Assembly (NCBI GenBank): GCA_012519925.1
Contig: JAAYPF010000076.1
Span: forward strand, 1 to 32,442
From: Clostridiaceae bacterium
GTDB lineage: Bacteria; Bacillota; Clostridia; Acetivibrionales; Acetivibrionaceae
DNA length: 32,442 nucleotides
Direction of reading: 5' to 3'
Below are positions 25,138-32,442 of the stretch, piece by piece; the stretch's first letter is position 1; the number at the start of each line of letters is the position of its first letter. The notes under the pieces are model-generated. The model saw only the letters and a list, made by a program, of their open reading frames with translations. It was not told the DNA's origin and made no database searches. The position numbers and the translations under genes were made by a program.

Positions 25138-25671
25138 TTGGCAAGAACTAGGCAATTGTATGAAGATAATGGCGTTAAAATCTCAAAAGCTACAATCAAT
25201 GTTGGGGACGAGGTTACTGTCCTATATAGAGGTTTGCTCGCACAAAGTGGTGCCGACTCTGTATACGCCCATATAGGTTATGGCGACAACTGGGAAGCCA
25301 AAGAATTTATCCCTATGGAAAAGGACAAAGATGTATTTAAAGCCACTATTAAAGTAAATTTGTCGGACAACTTGAACATTGCATTTAAGGATAGTGTGGA
25401 TAATTGGGATAATAATTCACAGCAAAATTATTCTTTCAATGTTTCAGCAAAAGCTTCAAGGAAGTCTAGTACTTCTACCGAAAAGAAGGCTTCTCCAAAG
25501 GTGAAGGCAAGTGCAACAAAATCCGAGACAGCAAAAGAAGCTTCTGCAACCAAAACGAAAACAGCTAAGACAAAAGCAGCTACATCAACAAAAACTGCTG
25601 CAAAAAAGACTACAAGTAGCAAAACTACTACAGCAAAGAAAAGCACTGCAGCAAAGAAAACCAGTAAGTAG
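25138..25671 (+). CDS. Cytoplasmic CBM25-like protein with a Lys/Ala/Thr-rich tail
   Basis: From TTG 25138, set by the GAGGTG that overlaps an upstream GTG, the protein is 177 residues without a signal peptide. Residues about 12-101 resemble the CBM25/CBM53 starch- and glycogen-binding fold: 'DEVTVLYRGLLAQSGADSVY' and the hallmark 'FKDSVDNWDNN' with Trp52 and Trp90. Residues 104-177 form a repetitive tail with 21 Lys and only 3 Glu among Ala/Thr/Ser, such as 'TKTAAKKTTSSKTTTAKKST', very like histone-H1 or PhaF tails that bind DNA. No enzyme domain is present. With glgC and glgD 3 kb away, I infer a glycogen-granule-associated protein that may tether granules to the nucleoid; neither role is shown. 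Confidence 0.8.
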   Translation: MARTRQLYEDNGVKISKATINVGDEVTVLYRGLLAQSGADSVYAHIGYGDNWEAKEFIPMEKDKDVFKATIKVNLSDNLNIAFKDSVDNWDNNSQQNYSFNVSAKASRKSSTSTEKKASPKVKASATKSETAKEASATKTKTAKTKAATSTKTAAKKTTSSKTTTAKKSTAAKKTSK

Positions 25672-25791
25672 AATGGATAGTAATGCTAATATACTAGTAG
25701 AGTACTAGAAAAATTAGCCTATTGTACTATATCTTATCAAATGCTGATGAGGTATAATAAAACTATAATAATTAAAAGGGGGCAGTACTAA

Positions 25792-25944
25792 ATGGAGAAA
25801 GTAATGCAACCAAAAAAGATAATTAGACTTACTGAAGCAGAAAAAAAGATTATTTCCGAATATTCTGCTTACACTGCTTATACTAATGCTAGCGTAATGA
25901 AACCATTACACGCTGATATTATTGATAAGAAGATAATCAAATGA
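25792..25944 (+). CDS. Small 50-residue protein of unknown function
   Basis: A short open frame with a good ribosome site (AAAGGGGGC) and ATG 25792; it has a TATAAT box (25753-25758) upstream and a strong terminator 14 bases after the stop, so it looks like a real monocistronic gene. The peptide begins 'MEKVMQPKKIIRLTEAEKK' and has a Tyr/Thr/Ala-rich middle ('YSAYTAYTNASV') and a Lys/Ile-rich end. There is no membrane segment, cysteine or known motif. I do not recognise it. Confidence 0.6.
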   Translation: MEKVMQPKKIIRLTEAEKKIISEYSAYTAYTNASVMKPLHADIIDKKIIK

Positions 25945-25956
25945 TTATTATTAAAA

Positions 25957-25988
25957 CAAAAAAAGAGGTAAGCGACCTCTTTTTTTGT
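25957..25988 (+). terminator. Terminator after the small orphan gene
   Basis: A-run, AGAGGT, 5-base loop AAGCG, ACCTCT and a T-run; the flanking A and T runs extend the stem, so it can act in both directions. Confidence 0.85.
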
Positions 25989-26013
25989 TATACTAATTAA
26001 AAAATAAAAAAGT

Positions 26014-26047
26014 TTGTTTATATATACCTGTATGGGGTATATATAAA
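26014..26047 (+). promoter_or_regulatory. Glutaredoxin promoter overlapped by an inverted repeat
   Basis: TTGTTT at 26014-26019 and TATATA at 26038-26043 (18-base spacer) form a likely promoter. TATATACC at 26021-26028 and GGTATATA at 26036-26043 form an 8-bp inverted repeat with a 7-base spacer, lying between and over the promoter elements. The ACC..GGGGT core resembles operators of the CsoR/CstR family; the assignment is only a likeness. Confidence 0.5.
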
Positions 26048-26084
26048 ATGTAAACGAAAACATGATTATTAGGAGGTAATAAAT

Positions 26085-26315
26085 ATGACAATAAAAGTAT
26101 ATTCAACCCCAACTTGTCCATGGTGTACAATTGCGAAAGATTATTTAAAATCAAAGAATGTGGCTTTTGATGACGTAGATGTATCAGCAGACAGAGAAGC
26201 AGCTGCAGAGATGGTTAAAAAGTCAGGTCAGCGAGGTGTACCAGTATTAGATATAGATGGAAACATTATTGTAGGTTTTGATCAAAAAACAATCGACAAA
26301 TTAATAAATGCATAA
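26085..26315 (+). CDS. Glutaredoxin-like thiol-disulfide protein (NrdH/Grx type)
   Basis: A 76-residue thioredoxin-fold protein. It carries a CPWC active site ('TPTCPWCTIAK'), the cis-proline loop 'GQRGVPVLDIDG', and 'VGFDQKTIDKLI' at the end. Size and shape fit the short clostridial glutaredoxin / NrdH type that reduces disulfides or ribonucleotide reductase. No ribonucleotide reductase lies nearby. AGGAGG precedes ATG 26085. The inverted repeat over its promoter suggests tight, probably redox- or metal-dependent, control. It is its own unit, closed by a terminator. Confidence 0.93.
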   Translation: MTIKVYSTPTCPWCTIAKDYLKSKNVAFDDVDVSADREAAAEMVKKSGQRGVPVLDIDGNIIVGFDQKTIDKLINA

Positions 26316-26339
26316 AAAAGGAGGATACCTCCTTTTTTT
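26314..26339 (+). terminator. Terminator after the glutaredoxin gene
   Basis: AAAAAAGGAGG, a short ATA loop, CCTCC and seven T's; the stem starts within the stop codon's end. Confidence 0.9.
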
Positions 26340-26439
26340 CTTTATGCTAAGCTAATTTCAGACAAAACTCGCCATTTAAAACTATATGGCAATATATATG
26401 AAAAATACCAGTTATTTATCTCTTTATAAACAACAAATA

Positions 26440-26469
26440 TTTGACAAGAATTTAATAACGTATTAATAT
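26440..26469 (+). promoter_or_regulatory. Candidate sigma-A promoter of the YesN-type regulator
   Basis: A consensus TTGACA at 26440-26445 is followed after 18 bases by TAATAT at 26464-26469. The predicted leader to TTG 26608 is about 130 bases. Confidence 0.5.
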
Positions 26470-26607
26470 TATTTTATGGATAATTAAACTTATTTCTATT
26501 TTGTAGGACATTTCTATAAAAAAGCAATATTAATTCTATTGTTATGTATTAAATAGATTCAAGAATAAATGTAGCTGTTTTAATGTAATAAAAGGGAGGA
26601 TCTTGCA

Positions 26608-28239
26608 TTGTTTAGCGTCATGATAGTTGATGATGACCCGTTGGTGTGTGATTGGTTGGCAAATCAAATAAACTGGAACCATATTGGGTTTGAAATTGTA
26701 TATATTGCAAATAACGGAATAGATGCATTACATAAATTTAACGAATACAACCCAGATGTTATTATATCAGATATAAGTATGCCTAAAATGGACGGCATAG
26801 AGCTACTAAACTCAATAAAAGAATATGAAACCGGCCCACAGGTAGTTTTTCTAAGTGATGAAGACGATTATCCTCACGTTAAGCAGGGGATTTTGTTGGG
26901 AGCCTTCGGTTATATTATGAAGCCTATAAATAAGGACAGCCTGATAGAATTGATGAAAAAAGTTTTTGATGAACTAATGCTCAAAAAGCAGGAAGAGGAA
27001 AAAAAACAAAAAATCAAGGAGAAAATGGAGCTTTTTAGAGAAAGACTCCTATATGATATATTAAGAGGAAAAGATTATCTTTTGCAGAAGTTTGACGATA
27101 TGGTTGAGGAGTATGGGCTAAATCTCCATAAAGGAATGGTACAAGTTGCGATTGTAGAGATTGGCAATTTTGATGATAAATCAAAAGAATTGGTTAAGAG
27201 TGGTAAATTCGATGAACTTACAAAGAAGGTTCGTTTTGAGATACATAAAACGGCTGACGATTTCGGCAGCATTAGCTGTGTAATAGGAGATATGGATATA
27301 GGCATATTAAGTGTGATCATTCAACCGCTTAGTGATATTAAAATACCAGAGTTTGAGGAAATATCCTACTCGTTTTTTTCAAAACTATTGGAAAAGATCA
27401 AGCTCGATATGGATGTTAGAGTGACCATTGGGGTTGGTAATATTCAGAATAATATAAAAGAAATAAGTATGAGTTATATGGGTGCGAAGGCTGCCTTGCG
27501 GCACAAGTATATTTTAGGTGGCAACCGTGTTATAAATATAAAAGAGTTTGATTTTGACAAACAGCAGAAAATTCTATACCCTGCAGAACGTGAAAAGCTT
27601 TTAACCGACTACATAATGACAGCGGATGAAAGAGTTGTACAGACTATAAACAATTTATTTAATGAAATAAGCATAGGCTCGCAGGGCGTTTTGAACAGAA
27701 TAGCATTTGCTGCTAACCAATTGGTGTATAATATTTCAAGATACATAGATTCTCAATATAGCTATATAAAGAAACTATATGATTTCAACAAGTTTACTGA
27801 TGTTGATTTTACTTCTTTTAAATCTGAAGAAGAAATTAAGGAGCATTTTATTTACATAGTAAATGATATTATGGAAGTAGTGAAAAAGTACAAGCCCGGC
27901 GACGGAAATCCTATAATTAAGAAGGCTTGTGACTATGTACTTCAACACATCGATCAAGATATAACCCTATTTACTATTTCCGAAAAATTAAATTTGAGTA
28001 AAAATTACTTTTGTTCTCTTTTTAAGCAGGAGACAGGCTACAATTTCCTTGAATATGTTACTACAGTGAAGATGGAGTGGGCAAAAAGACTACTCAAGGA
28101 AGGGAATTGCAAGACTTATGAGGTCAGTGATATGTTAGGCTATCGCGAGTCGAGTTATTTTAGCAGATTATTTCGGAAATATACTGACTATAGTCCGGCT
28201 GAATATAAAAAAATGTTTAGAAACGATTCAAATGAATAA
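26608..28239 (+). CDS. YesN-type response regulator with AraC DNA-binding domain
   Basis: A 543-residue transcription regulator starting at TTG 26608, with AAAGGGAGGA 7 bases in front. Residues 1-125 are a receiver domain (D8-D10, phospho-acceptor D55 in 'VIISDISMPKMDG', Lys105 in 'IMKP'). A coiled segment rich in Lys/Glu follows (about 125-140), then a long middle region (about 145-430) like that of YesN family regulators. The C-terminal 100 residues form an AraC-type double helix-turn-helix ('DITLFTISEKLNLSKNYFCSLFKQETGYNFLEYVTTVKMEWAKRLLKEG'). Such regulators usually pair with a YesM-like kinase and sugar transporter; none is adjacent, so the partner is elsewhere. It is upstream of glgC, so glycogen or sugar control is plausible. 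Confidence 0.92.
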   Translation: MFSVMIVDDDPLVCDWLANQINWNHIGFEIVYIANNGIDALHKFNEYNPDVIISDISMPKMDGIELLNSIKEYETGPQVVFLSDEDDYPHVKQGILLGAFGYIMKPINKDSLIELMKKVFDELMLKKQEEEKKQKIKEKMELFRERLLYDILRGKDYLLQKFDDMVEEYGLNLHKGMVQVAIVEIGNFDDKSKELVKSGKFDELTKKVRFEIHKTADDFGSISCVIGDMDIGILSVIIQPLSDIKIPEFEEISYSFFSKLLEKIKLDMDVRVTIGVGNIQNNIKEISMSYMGAKAALRHKYILGGNRVINIKEFDFDKQQKILYPAEREKLLTDYIMTADERVVQTINNLFNEISIGSQGVLNRIAFAANQLVYNISRYIDSQYSYIKKLYDFNKFTDVDFTSFKSEEEIKEHFIYIVNDIMEVVKKYKPGDGNPIIKKACDYVLQHIDQDITLFTISEKLNLSKNYFCSLFKQETGYNFLEYVTTVKMEWAKRLLKEGNCKTYEVSDMLGYRESSYFSRLFRKYTDYSPAEYKKMFRNDSNE

Positions 28240-28593
28240 GGTGGTATTATAGAAGATAAAGCAAATTTTCTAAGGGGTAATTGATCAATTATCAATTTTT
28301 GAATTGCCTTATTTCAAATTTTATGTATTTATTGAAAAATTGTGAATACAATAATGTAATAATAGATGAGATGTTTATGGTGTTAGTATTATAACATCAA
28401 AAATCAAACTATGCCCTGGAATATATTTATTAAACGGGGCATTAGCTTTTTAATTTGAGTTTATGAGGTGGTAAAAAATATCTTATTGCTTATTTTTGGC
28501 ACAATTTTCGATTTAAAAAAGGATAAACAGGCTATATATAGAATATATATTTATACTTAGTGTAAACATAATCATATCAAGGTGGGGGATTGG
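28240..28593 (+). other. 354-base gap before glgC
   Basis: Contains a 14-base perfect palindrome TAATTGATCAATTA (28278-28291), a candidate promoter TTGAAA-N17-TGTAAT (28332-28360), and a terminator-like hairpin (28411-28452) downstream of that promoter. If the promoter and hairpin are both used, the glgC leader would be attenuated. Confidence 0.5.
28411..28452 (+). terminator. Hairpin with T run in the glgC leader region
   Basis: ATGCCCT (28411-28417) pairs with GGGGCAT (28436-28442) around an 18-base loop, with a short T run soon after (TAGCTTTTT). It may end the YesN transcript or act as an attenuator for glgC. Confidence 0.5.
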
Positions 28594-29874
28594 ATGCAGA
28601 ATAAGGAGATTATTGCTTTATTGTTGGCAGGAGGTCAGGGCAGTAGACTGGGGGTCTTAACTAAGAATATTGCAAAGCCCGCAGTTTCTTATGGCGGTAA
28701 GTACAGAATAATTGATTTTTCCTTAAGTAATTGTATAAACTCAGATATTGATACAGTAGGTGTCCTCACTCAATATCAACCTTTAGAACTCAACGCTCAT
28801 ATAGGGATAGGCAAACCGTGGGATATGGATAGAATTGATGGCGGTGTAACTATACTTTCCCCTTATCTGAAAGCTGAAATAGGTGAATGGTATAAAGGAA
28901 CTGCAAATGCAGTTTTTCAGAATATTCATTATGTTGACAAGCATTCACCACAATATGTTGTTATTTTGTCTGGAGACCATATTTACAAGATGGATTATTC
29001 AAAAATGCTTGATTTTCATAAGGCAAATAAAGCAGATGCCACAATTTCGGTTATACAGGTACCCTTTGAGGAAGCTTCAAGGTATGGCATAATGAATACT
29101 CATCAAAACGGTAAAATTTATGAGTTTGAAGAGAAACCTGCCAATCCTAAAAGCAATCTTGCTTCAATGGGAGTATATATTTTCACTTGGGAAGTATTAA
29201 AGGATTATCTGATAAGAGATGATCAAAACCAAGAATCCGACCACGATTTTGGTAAAAATATTATTCCGATGATGTTAAATGAAGGAAAGGAAATGTGGGC
29301 TTATAATTTCGTCGGTTACTGGCGTGATGTGGGTACAATTCAAGCTTTTTGGGAATCAAATATGGATTTAATCAGCAGAGTACCTGATTTTAATCTTTTT
29401 GATCCTGCATGGAAGATATTTACGCCAAATCCAGTGAAGCCTGCACACTATATTGGACCTACAGGAAGTATAAAAAAAGCAATTGTTTCAGAAGGGTGTA
29501 TGATTTACGGAAAAGTGAAGAATTCTGTTATATTTCCAGGTGCATATATTTCAGAGGGGGCTGTTATTGAAGATTCAATAATAATGACTGATTCCTTTGT
29601 CGGTAAGGATACATATATTAGCCAGAGTATTTTAGGTGAAAATGTGAAGGTTGGAGATAGAGTAAAAATGGGCATTGGAGAGAATGTGCCAAATGAATTA
29701 AAGCCTTCTATCTATAACTCTGGAATAACCGTTGTGGGAGATAGAGCGTGTATTCCTGATGATTGTAATATTGGCAAGAATGTAGTAATTGATATAGGTA
29801 TTAACAAAGATGAAATATGCTCTTTAAATATCGAATCGGGAAAAAGTGCATTAAAGGGGGGTGAATGTGAATGA
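28594..29874 (+). CDS. glgC: Glucose-1-phosphate adenylyltransferase, catalytic subunit
   Basis: Makes ADP-glucose from glucose-1-phosphate and ATP, the committed step of bacterial glycogen synthesis. I use ATG 28594, which follows AAGGTGGGGG; an earlier GTG in frame is inside that site. The 426 residues begin with the nucleotide-binding '[22 protein letters not shown]', continue with '[15 protein letters not shown]' and '[13 protein letters not shown]', and end with a left-handed beta-helix (hexapeptide repeats such as '[16 protein letters not shown]'). It overlaps glgD by 4 bases (ATGA). In Firmicutes GlgC is the catalytic partner of a GlgC/GlgD enzyme. Confidence 0.97.
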   Translation: MQNKEIIALLLAGGQGSRLGVLTKNIAKPAVSYGGKYRIIDFSLSNCINSDIDTVGVLTQYQPLELNAHIGIGKPWDMDRIDGGVTILSPYLKAEIGEWYKGTANAVFQNIHYVDKHSPQYVVILSGDHIYKMDYSKMLDFHKANKADATISVIQVPFEEASRYGIMNTHQNGKIYEFEEKPANPKSNLASMGVYIFTWEVLKDYLIRDDQNQESDHDFGKNIIPMMLNEGKEMWAYNFVGYWRDVGTIQAFWESNMDLISRVPDFNLFDPAWKIFTPNPVKPAHYIGPTGSIKKAIVSEGCMIYGKVKNSVIFPGAYISEGAVIEDSIIMTDSFVGKDTYISQSILGENVKVGDRVKMGIGENVPNELKPSIYNSGITVVGDRACIPDDCNIGKNVVIDIGINKDEICSLNIESGKSALKGGECE

Positions 29875-30992
29875 AAAGTACAATGGGATTAATTCTGACC
29901 GGAGGGAAGAATAACAGACTGAAGGAACTGGCTGAAACACGTTCGAGTACTGCTGTTCCGGTAGCTGGAAAGTATAGAATGATAGATTTTTCACTATCAA
30001 ACATGGTAAACTCTGGAGTCACAAATATTGGAGTTCTTACTCAGTATAGTTTTCGTTCACTGATGGATCACTTAGGTTCGGGAAAAGAGTGGGATTTAGA
30101 TAGAAGAAATGAAGGACTTTTCATATTTCCTCCATCTTTGACTGGTGAAAATTCCGGTTGGTATCAGGGTAGTGCCGATGCAATGTTTCACAATCTAACT
30201 TTCCTCAAGCGAAGCTTTGAGAAATACGTAGTTATTGCAATGGGAAATTGTATTTATAATATGCGATTTGATAAGATGCTTGAGTATCATTTAGAAAGTA
30301 ATGCAGATATAACAATTGCTTATAGAGATATGAGTGATTTGCCTTCTGAAGAATTGGTACATCTAGGCTCAATGAATATGGACGAGAGCGGAAGAATTAT
30401 TGATTTTCAGGAGAAACACAATGACCCTCAGTTTATAACGTGTTCTATGGGGATATACTTAATGAGGCGGGAGCTTTTAATTTCACTTCTTGAGGAATGT
30501 GCTGCCCATGGGAAATACGATTTCGTTAAAGATATACTTATTAAAAAGCTAGATGTTTTAAAAATATTTGGATATAAATTTAATGGATACTGGAGAAACA
30601 TAAGCACGATAAATGCTTACTATAGACTAAATATGGAGATGTTGAATCCTGATATTCGTAAAGAGCTTTTTGAGAGTGAAGGCAAGATATACACAAAGGT
30701 TAAGGACGAAGCACCTGCTAAATATAATGATGAAGCTGAAGTGACCAATTCAATTGTGGCAGATGGATGCATAATTGAAGGAAAGGTGGAAGATTCGGTA
30801 CTTTTTAGAGGTGTTACCATTAAAAAAGGTGTGAGCGTTAAGAACTGCATTATTATGCAGGGTACGGTTTTGGAAGAGGATGTAAACATCGAGAATACTA
30901 TACTTGACAAGGGTGTTGTTTTATCGAAGGGAATACATCTAAAAGGAACTTCAAACTTTCCAATAATTGTTGCAAAAAACATGACAGTATAG
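29871..30992 (+). CDS. glgD: Glucose-1-phosphate adenylyltransferase, GlgD subunit
   Basis: Non-catalytic or weakly active partner of GlgC that raises its activity. The 373 residues share the whole GlgC architecture, but the active-site loop reads '[25 protein letters not shown]' in place of GlgC's GGQGSRL, so the catalytic glycine/arginine pattern is lost, as known for GlgD. '[16 protein letters not shown]' is kept and the C-terminal repeat helix is present. ATG 29871 overlaps the glgC stop by 4 bases, giving translational coupling. It is the last gene of the pair. Confidence 0.95.
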   Translation: MKSTMGLILTGGKNNRLKELAETRSSTAVPVAGKYRMIDFSLSNMVNSGVTNIGVLTQYSFRSLMDHLGSGKEWDLDRRNEGLFIFPPSLTGENSGWYQGSADAMFHNLTFLKRSFEKYVVIAMGNCIYNMRFDKMLEYHLESNADITIAYRDMSDLPSEELVHLGSMNMDESGRIIDFQEKHNDPQFITCSMGIYLMRRELLISLLEECAAHGKYDFVKDILIKKLDVLKIFGYKFNGYWRNISTINAYYRLNMEMLNPDIRKELFESEGKIYTKVKDEAPAKYNDEAEVTNSIVADGCIIEGKVEDSVLFRGVTIKKGVSVKNCIIMQGTVLEEDVNIENTILDKGVVLSKGIHLKGTSNFPIIVAKNMTV

Positions 30993-31018
30993 TAAGCTGT
31001 ATATGGTTCTGAATTCTT

Positions 31019-31031
31019 GCGGCTTTGCCGC
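31019..31031 (+). terminator. Short GC-rich hairpin after glgD
   Basis: GCGGC, loop TTT, GCCGC, 27 bases after the glgD stop, followed by GGTATGTTTT. The T run is weak. Confidence 0.4.
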
Positions 31032-31117
31032 GGTATGTTTTAATAATTAGTAATACCGTTAAGTTGATTTTTGTTATATATACAGCAAATATACATAAGG
31101 CAAGAAGGGTAATTATT

Positions 31118-32005
31118 ATGGAACAAGCTATTTTAGTTTATAATCCTTTATCCGGGGATAGGAGTATTATTCAGAAAATTGATTATATTTTAGGTAGATT
31201 CCAAGATGAGGGTATATTGCTTCAACCCTATAGAATAGGTGAAGCTGAAACCGACGAACTCAAAAACTTACTAGAGAATAATCGCTATAAATACATTATA
31301 GCCTCTGGTGGAGATGGCACCTTGAATTATATAAGTAATCTAATGCTAAAATTAAAGTTATCCGTTCCCTTAGGAATAATTCCATCGGGAACGTGTAACG
31401 ATTTTGCCGCAATACTCAATATTTCTTCAGACTTAGATAAATGCATTGATACAATTCTAAGCGGTAATACTGTTAAAGTGGATGTTGGCTTAATTAATGA
31501 TGAACAGTACTTTTTAAGTTCTTGTGCCGGAGGGGTATTTGCGGATGTTTCTTTTAGCACAAATAATGACCTTAAGAGGAATTTTGGACCTTTTGCCTAT
31601 TATTTAAAAGCTCTTAGTGAAGTTGCAAATATGAAGTCGGTATTGTTGACTTTAGAGACAGAAGATACGGTTATTGAAGAAGAGGCACTTATGTTTGTAA
31701 TAATAAACGGAAAGCATGTTGCTGGATTCAATAATATTCTGAAGGATGCTGATTATTCTGATGGACTTATGGATATTGCCCTAATTAAGAATTGCAAACA
31801 TATTGATTTGGCAAGCATATTTTTTAAGGTGTTGAGCAATGAATCCATTAGCAGTAAGCATGTGATAACTCTAAAAACAAAGTATTGCAAAATTAAAGCT
31901 GACAAGGATATGGCTATAAGTGTTGATGGTGAAAAGGGACCAGAATTGCCGGTCAATATAAAGTTTATAAATAAAGCTTTAGAGGTTTTTTATCCTCAAG
32001 ATTAA
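31118..32005 (+). CDS. Diacylglycerol kinase / YegS-like lipid kinase
   Basis: ATP-dependent lipid kinase of the DAGK_cat family, which phosphorylates diacylglycerol or related lipids and so recycles them to phosphatidate. I use ATG 31118 (GAAGGG in front); an in-frame start 93 bases upstream has no site and adds an unrelated leader. The 295 residues show 'ILVYNPLSGDRS' near the N-terminus, the hallmark GGDGT (64-68, 'ASGGDGTLNYIS'), and 'GIIPSGTCNDFA' (87-97). The C-terminal beta-sandwich is complete. It may be cytosolic or membrane-peripheral. DgkB of Bacillus is a near functional relative; whether it uses diacylglycerol cannot be told from sequence. Confidence 0.9.
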   Translation: MEQAILVYNPLSGDRSIIQKIDYILGRFQDEGILLQPYRIGEAETDELKNLLENNRYKYIIASGGDGTLNYISNLMLKLKLSVPLGIIPSGTCNDFAAILNISSDLDKCIDTILSGNTVKVDVGLINDEQYFLSSCAGGVFADVSFSTNNDLKRNFGPFAYYLKALSEVANMKSVLLTLETEDTVIEEEALMFVIINGKHVAGFNNILKDADYSDGLMDIALIKNCKHIDLASIFFKVLSNESISSKHVITLKTKYCKIKADKDMAISVDGEKGPELPVNIKFINKALEVFYPQD

Positions 32006-32135
32006 GTAATAGAATCTTAAAAAGGAGCTTTGAAGTAAAGAAACAATTGGTAAGCTGCCGTTATAAAGGGTTGCCATATGTTTTATGCCATTTAAATTCG
32101 CACTTTAGATTATGCACCTAAGTTAAAAAAGACCA

Positions 32136-32164
32136 TTGACAATTAAGCAATAAATGATTATAAT
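32136..32164 (+). promoter_or_regulatory. Perfect consensus sigma-A promoter of the tRNA gene
   Basis: TTGACA (32136-32141), a 17-base spacer and TATAAT (32159-32164). All 12 positions match; the mature tRNA starts 20 bases after the -10. Confidence 0.9.
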
Positions 32165-32184
32165 CTAGATTGCGAATGTACTAT

Positions 32185-32260
32185 GGGCGATTAACTCAGC
32201 TGGTAGAGTGTCATCTTGACGTGGTGAAAGTCAGGGGTTCGAGTCCCTTATCGCCCACCA
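32185..32260 (+). tRNA. tRNA-Val (anticodon GAC)
   Basis: A complete cloverleaf of 76 bases including encoded CCA. Acceptor GGGCGAT/ATCGCCC pairs perfectly; D-arm 'ACTCAGCTGGTAGAGT'; anticodon stem TCATC/GGTGA around TTGACGT, anticodon GAC reading valine codon GTC (and GTT by wobble); T-arm AGGGG-TTCGAGT-CCCTT. It is a lone tRNA gene between a consensus promoter and a strong terminator. Confidence 0.96.
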
Positions 32261-32288
32261 CATTCTGCACTTTTGAACTAAATGATTT

Positions 32289-32324
32289 ACCCCTACAAAT
32301 ACACCTGTTTGTAGGGGTTTTTTG
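32289..32324 (+). terminator. Terminator after tRNA-Val
   Basis: ACCCCTACAAA pairs with TTTGTAGGGGT around a short 8-base loop and is followed by T's, a strong terminator. It starts 29 bases after the tRNA end. Confidence 0.92.
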
Positions 32325-32353
32325 TTTTCTAAGAAAGTGCATTGATTTTCTAA

Positions 32354-32395
32354 AAAAATAAAACCTTGAGTCGCAGAAGACGCAAGGCTTTCAAA
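32354..32395 (-). terminator. Candidate minus-strand terminator near the right edge
   Basis: Read on the minus strand, GCCTTGCGTC and GACTCAAGG pair (one mismatch) around a 6-base loop, followed by TTTTATTTTTTT. It would end a minus-strand gene entering from beyond the right edge; that gene is not seen. The last 20 bases of the window (a GGGGCGTAGCCCC hairpin) give no further clue. Confidence 0.5.
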
Positions 32396-32442
32396 AGAAA
32401 TGTAAAAGTGTACCATGCGGGGTTTAAACGGGGCGTAGCCCC

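Noticed and set aside
25428-25646. Antisense frame in the CBM25-like gene coding a Val/Phe/Ala-rich peptide
   Set aside because: It is the mirror image of the Lys/Ala/Thr codon-poor tail; no ribosome site and no homology.
25501-25670. Direct repeats of the AAAACTGC type as a CRISPR-like array
   Set aside because: They are low-complexity Lys/Thr/Ala codons in frame with the tail, without regular repeat and spacer units.
32170-32361. Open frame over the tRNA-Val gene
   Set aside because: It runs through the tRNA cloverleaf and the terminator, so it cannot be a coding gene.

Overview
The window is 32.4 kb of AT-rich DNA with strong AGGAGG-type ribosome sites, frequent TTG and GTG starts and hairpin-T-run terminators. 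It looks like chromosome of a low-GC Firmicute of the class Clostridia, close to the Ruminiclostridium/Acetivibrio type of anaerobe. Supporting signs are the paired GlgC/GlgD, YesN and HD-GYP regulators, a sigma-D-like motility promoter, and an IS3-type transposase remnant. Nearly all genes lie on the + strand; the exceptions are a Gfo/Idh/MocA oxidoreductase, a chemoreceptor and the transposase remnant. This species assignment is inference.

Layout. (1) 203-4479: a compact run of four genes: an A24 prepilin peptidase, a TPR/WG-repeat membrane-anchored protein, an FHA-domain protein and a PP2C phosphatase. It is probably the tail of a Tad/Flp-type pilus locus with Ser/Thr-phosphorylation control. 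(2) 4581-5708: a patatin-like lipase whose ribosome site lies in a long imperfect palindrome. (3) 5915-14466: threonine/aspartate-family biosynthesis (thrC; then an ACT-domain protein, hom and aspartate kinase). It is interrupted by a CheY-like regulator, an IS3 remnant, a minus-strand oxidoreductase and a receiver/HD-GYP c-di-GMP phosphodiesterase with a sigma-D-like promoter. (4) 14942-18765: cobalamin late steps (cbiB, cobU, cobS, cobC) plus an ECF S-component that fits CblT, the proposed alpha-ribazole transporter. (5) 18946-21018: a metallo-beta-lactamase-fold hydrolase and a convergent chemoreceptor lacking an extracellular domain, separated by a 21-bp perfect hairpin. (6) 21351-24707: three probable RNA-modification genes (RsmF-like m5C methyltransferase, RsuA/RluB-like pseudouridine synthase, a class I methyltransferase). 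(7) 25138-30992: a glycogen-related neighbourhood: a cytoplasmic CBM25-like protein with a Lys/Ala/Thr-rich tail, a 50-residue orphan, a glutaredoxin, an orphan YesN-type regulator, and glgC-glgD. (8) 31118-32260: a lipid kinase and a tRNA-Val(GAC) behind a perfect consensus promoter.

How it fits together. Aspartate kinase, homoserine dehydrogenase and threonine synthase make threonine, which is the source of the aminopropanol arm that CbiB adds to cobyric acid. CobU, CobS and CobC then build the lower loop, with alpha-ribazole possibly imported through CblT. GlgC and GlgD make ADP-glucose for glycogen, and the CBM25-like protein is a candidate glycogen-granule coat or tether.

The best candidates for something undescribed are: the CBM25-basic-tail protein (a possible glycogen analogue of the PHA-granule protein PhaF); the prepilin peptidase/WG/FHA/PP2C module; the sigma-D-like promoter on the HD-GYP gene; the palindrome-controlled glutaredoxin; and an A/C-rich patch that crosses the boundary of two genes.
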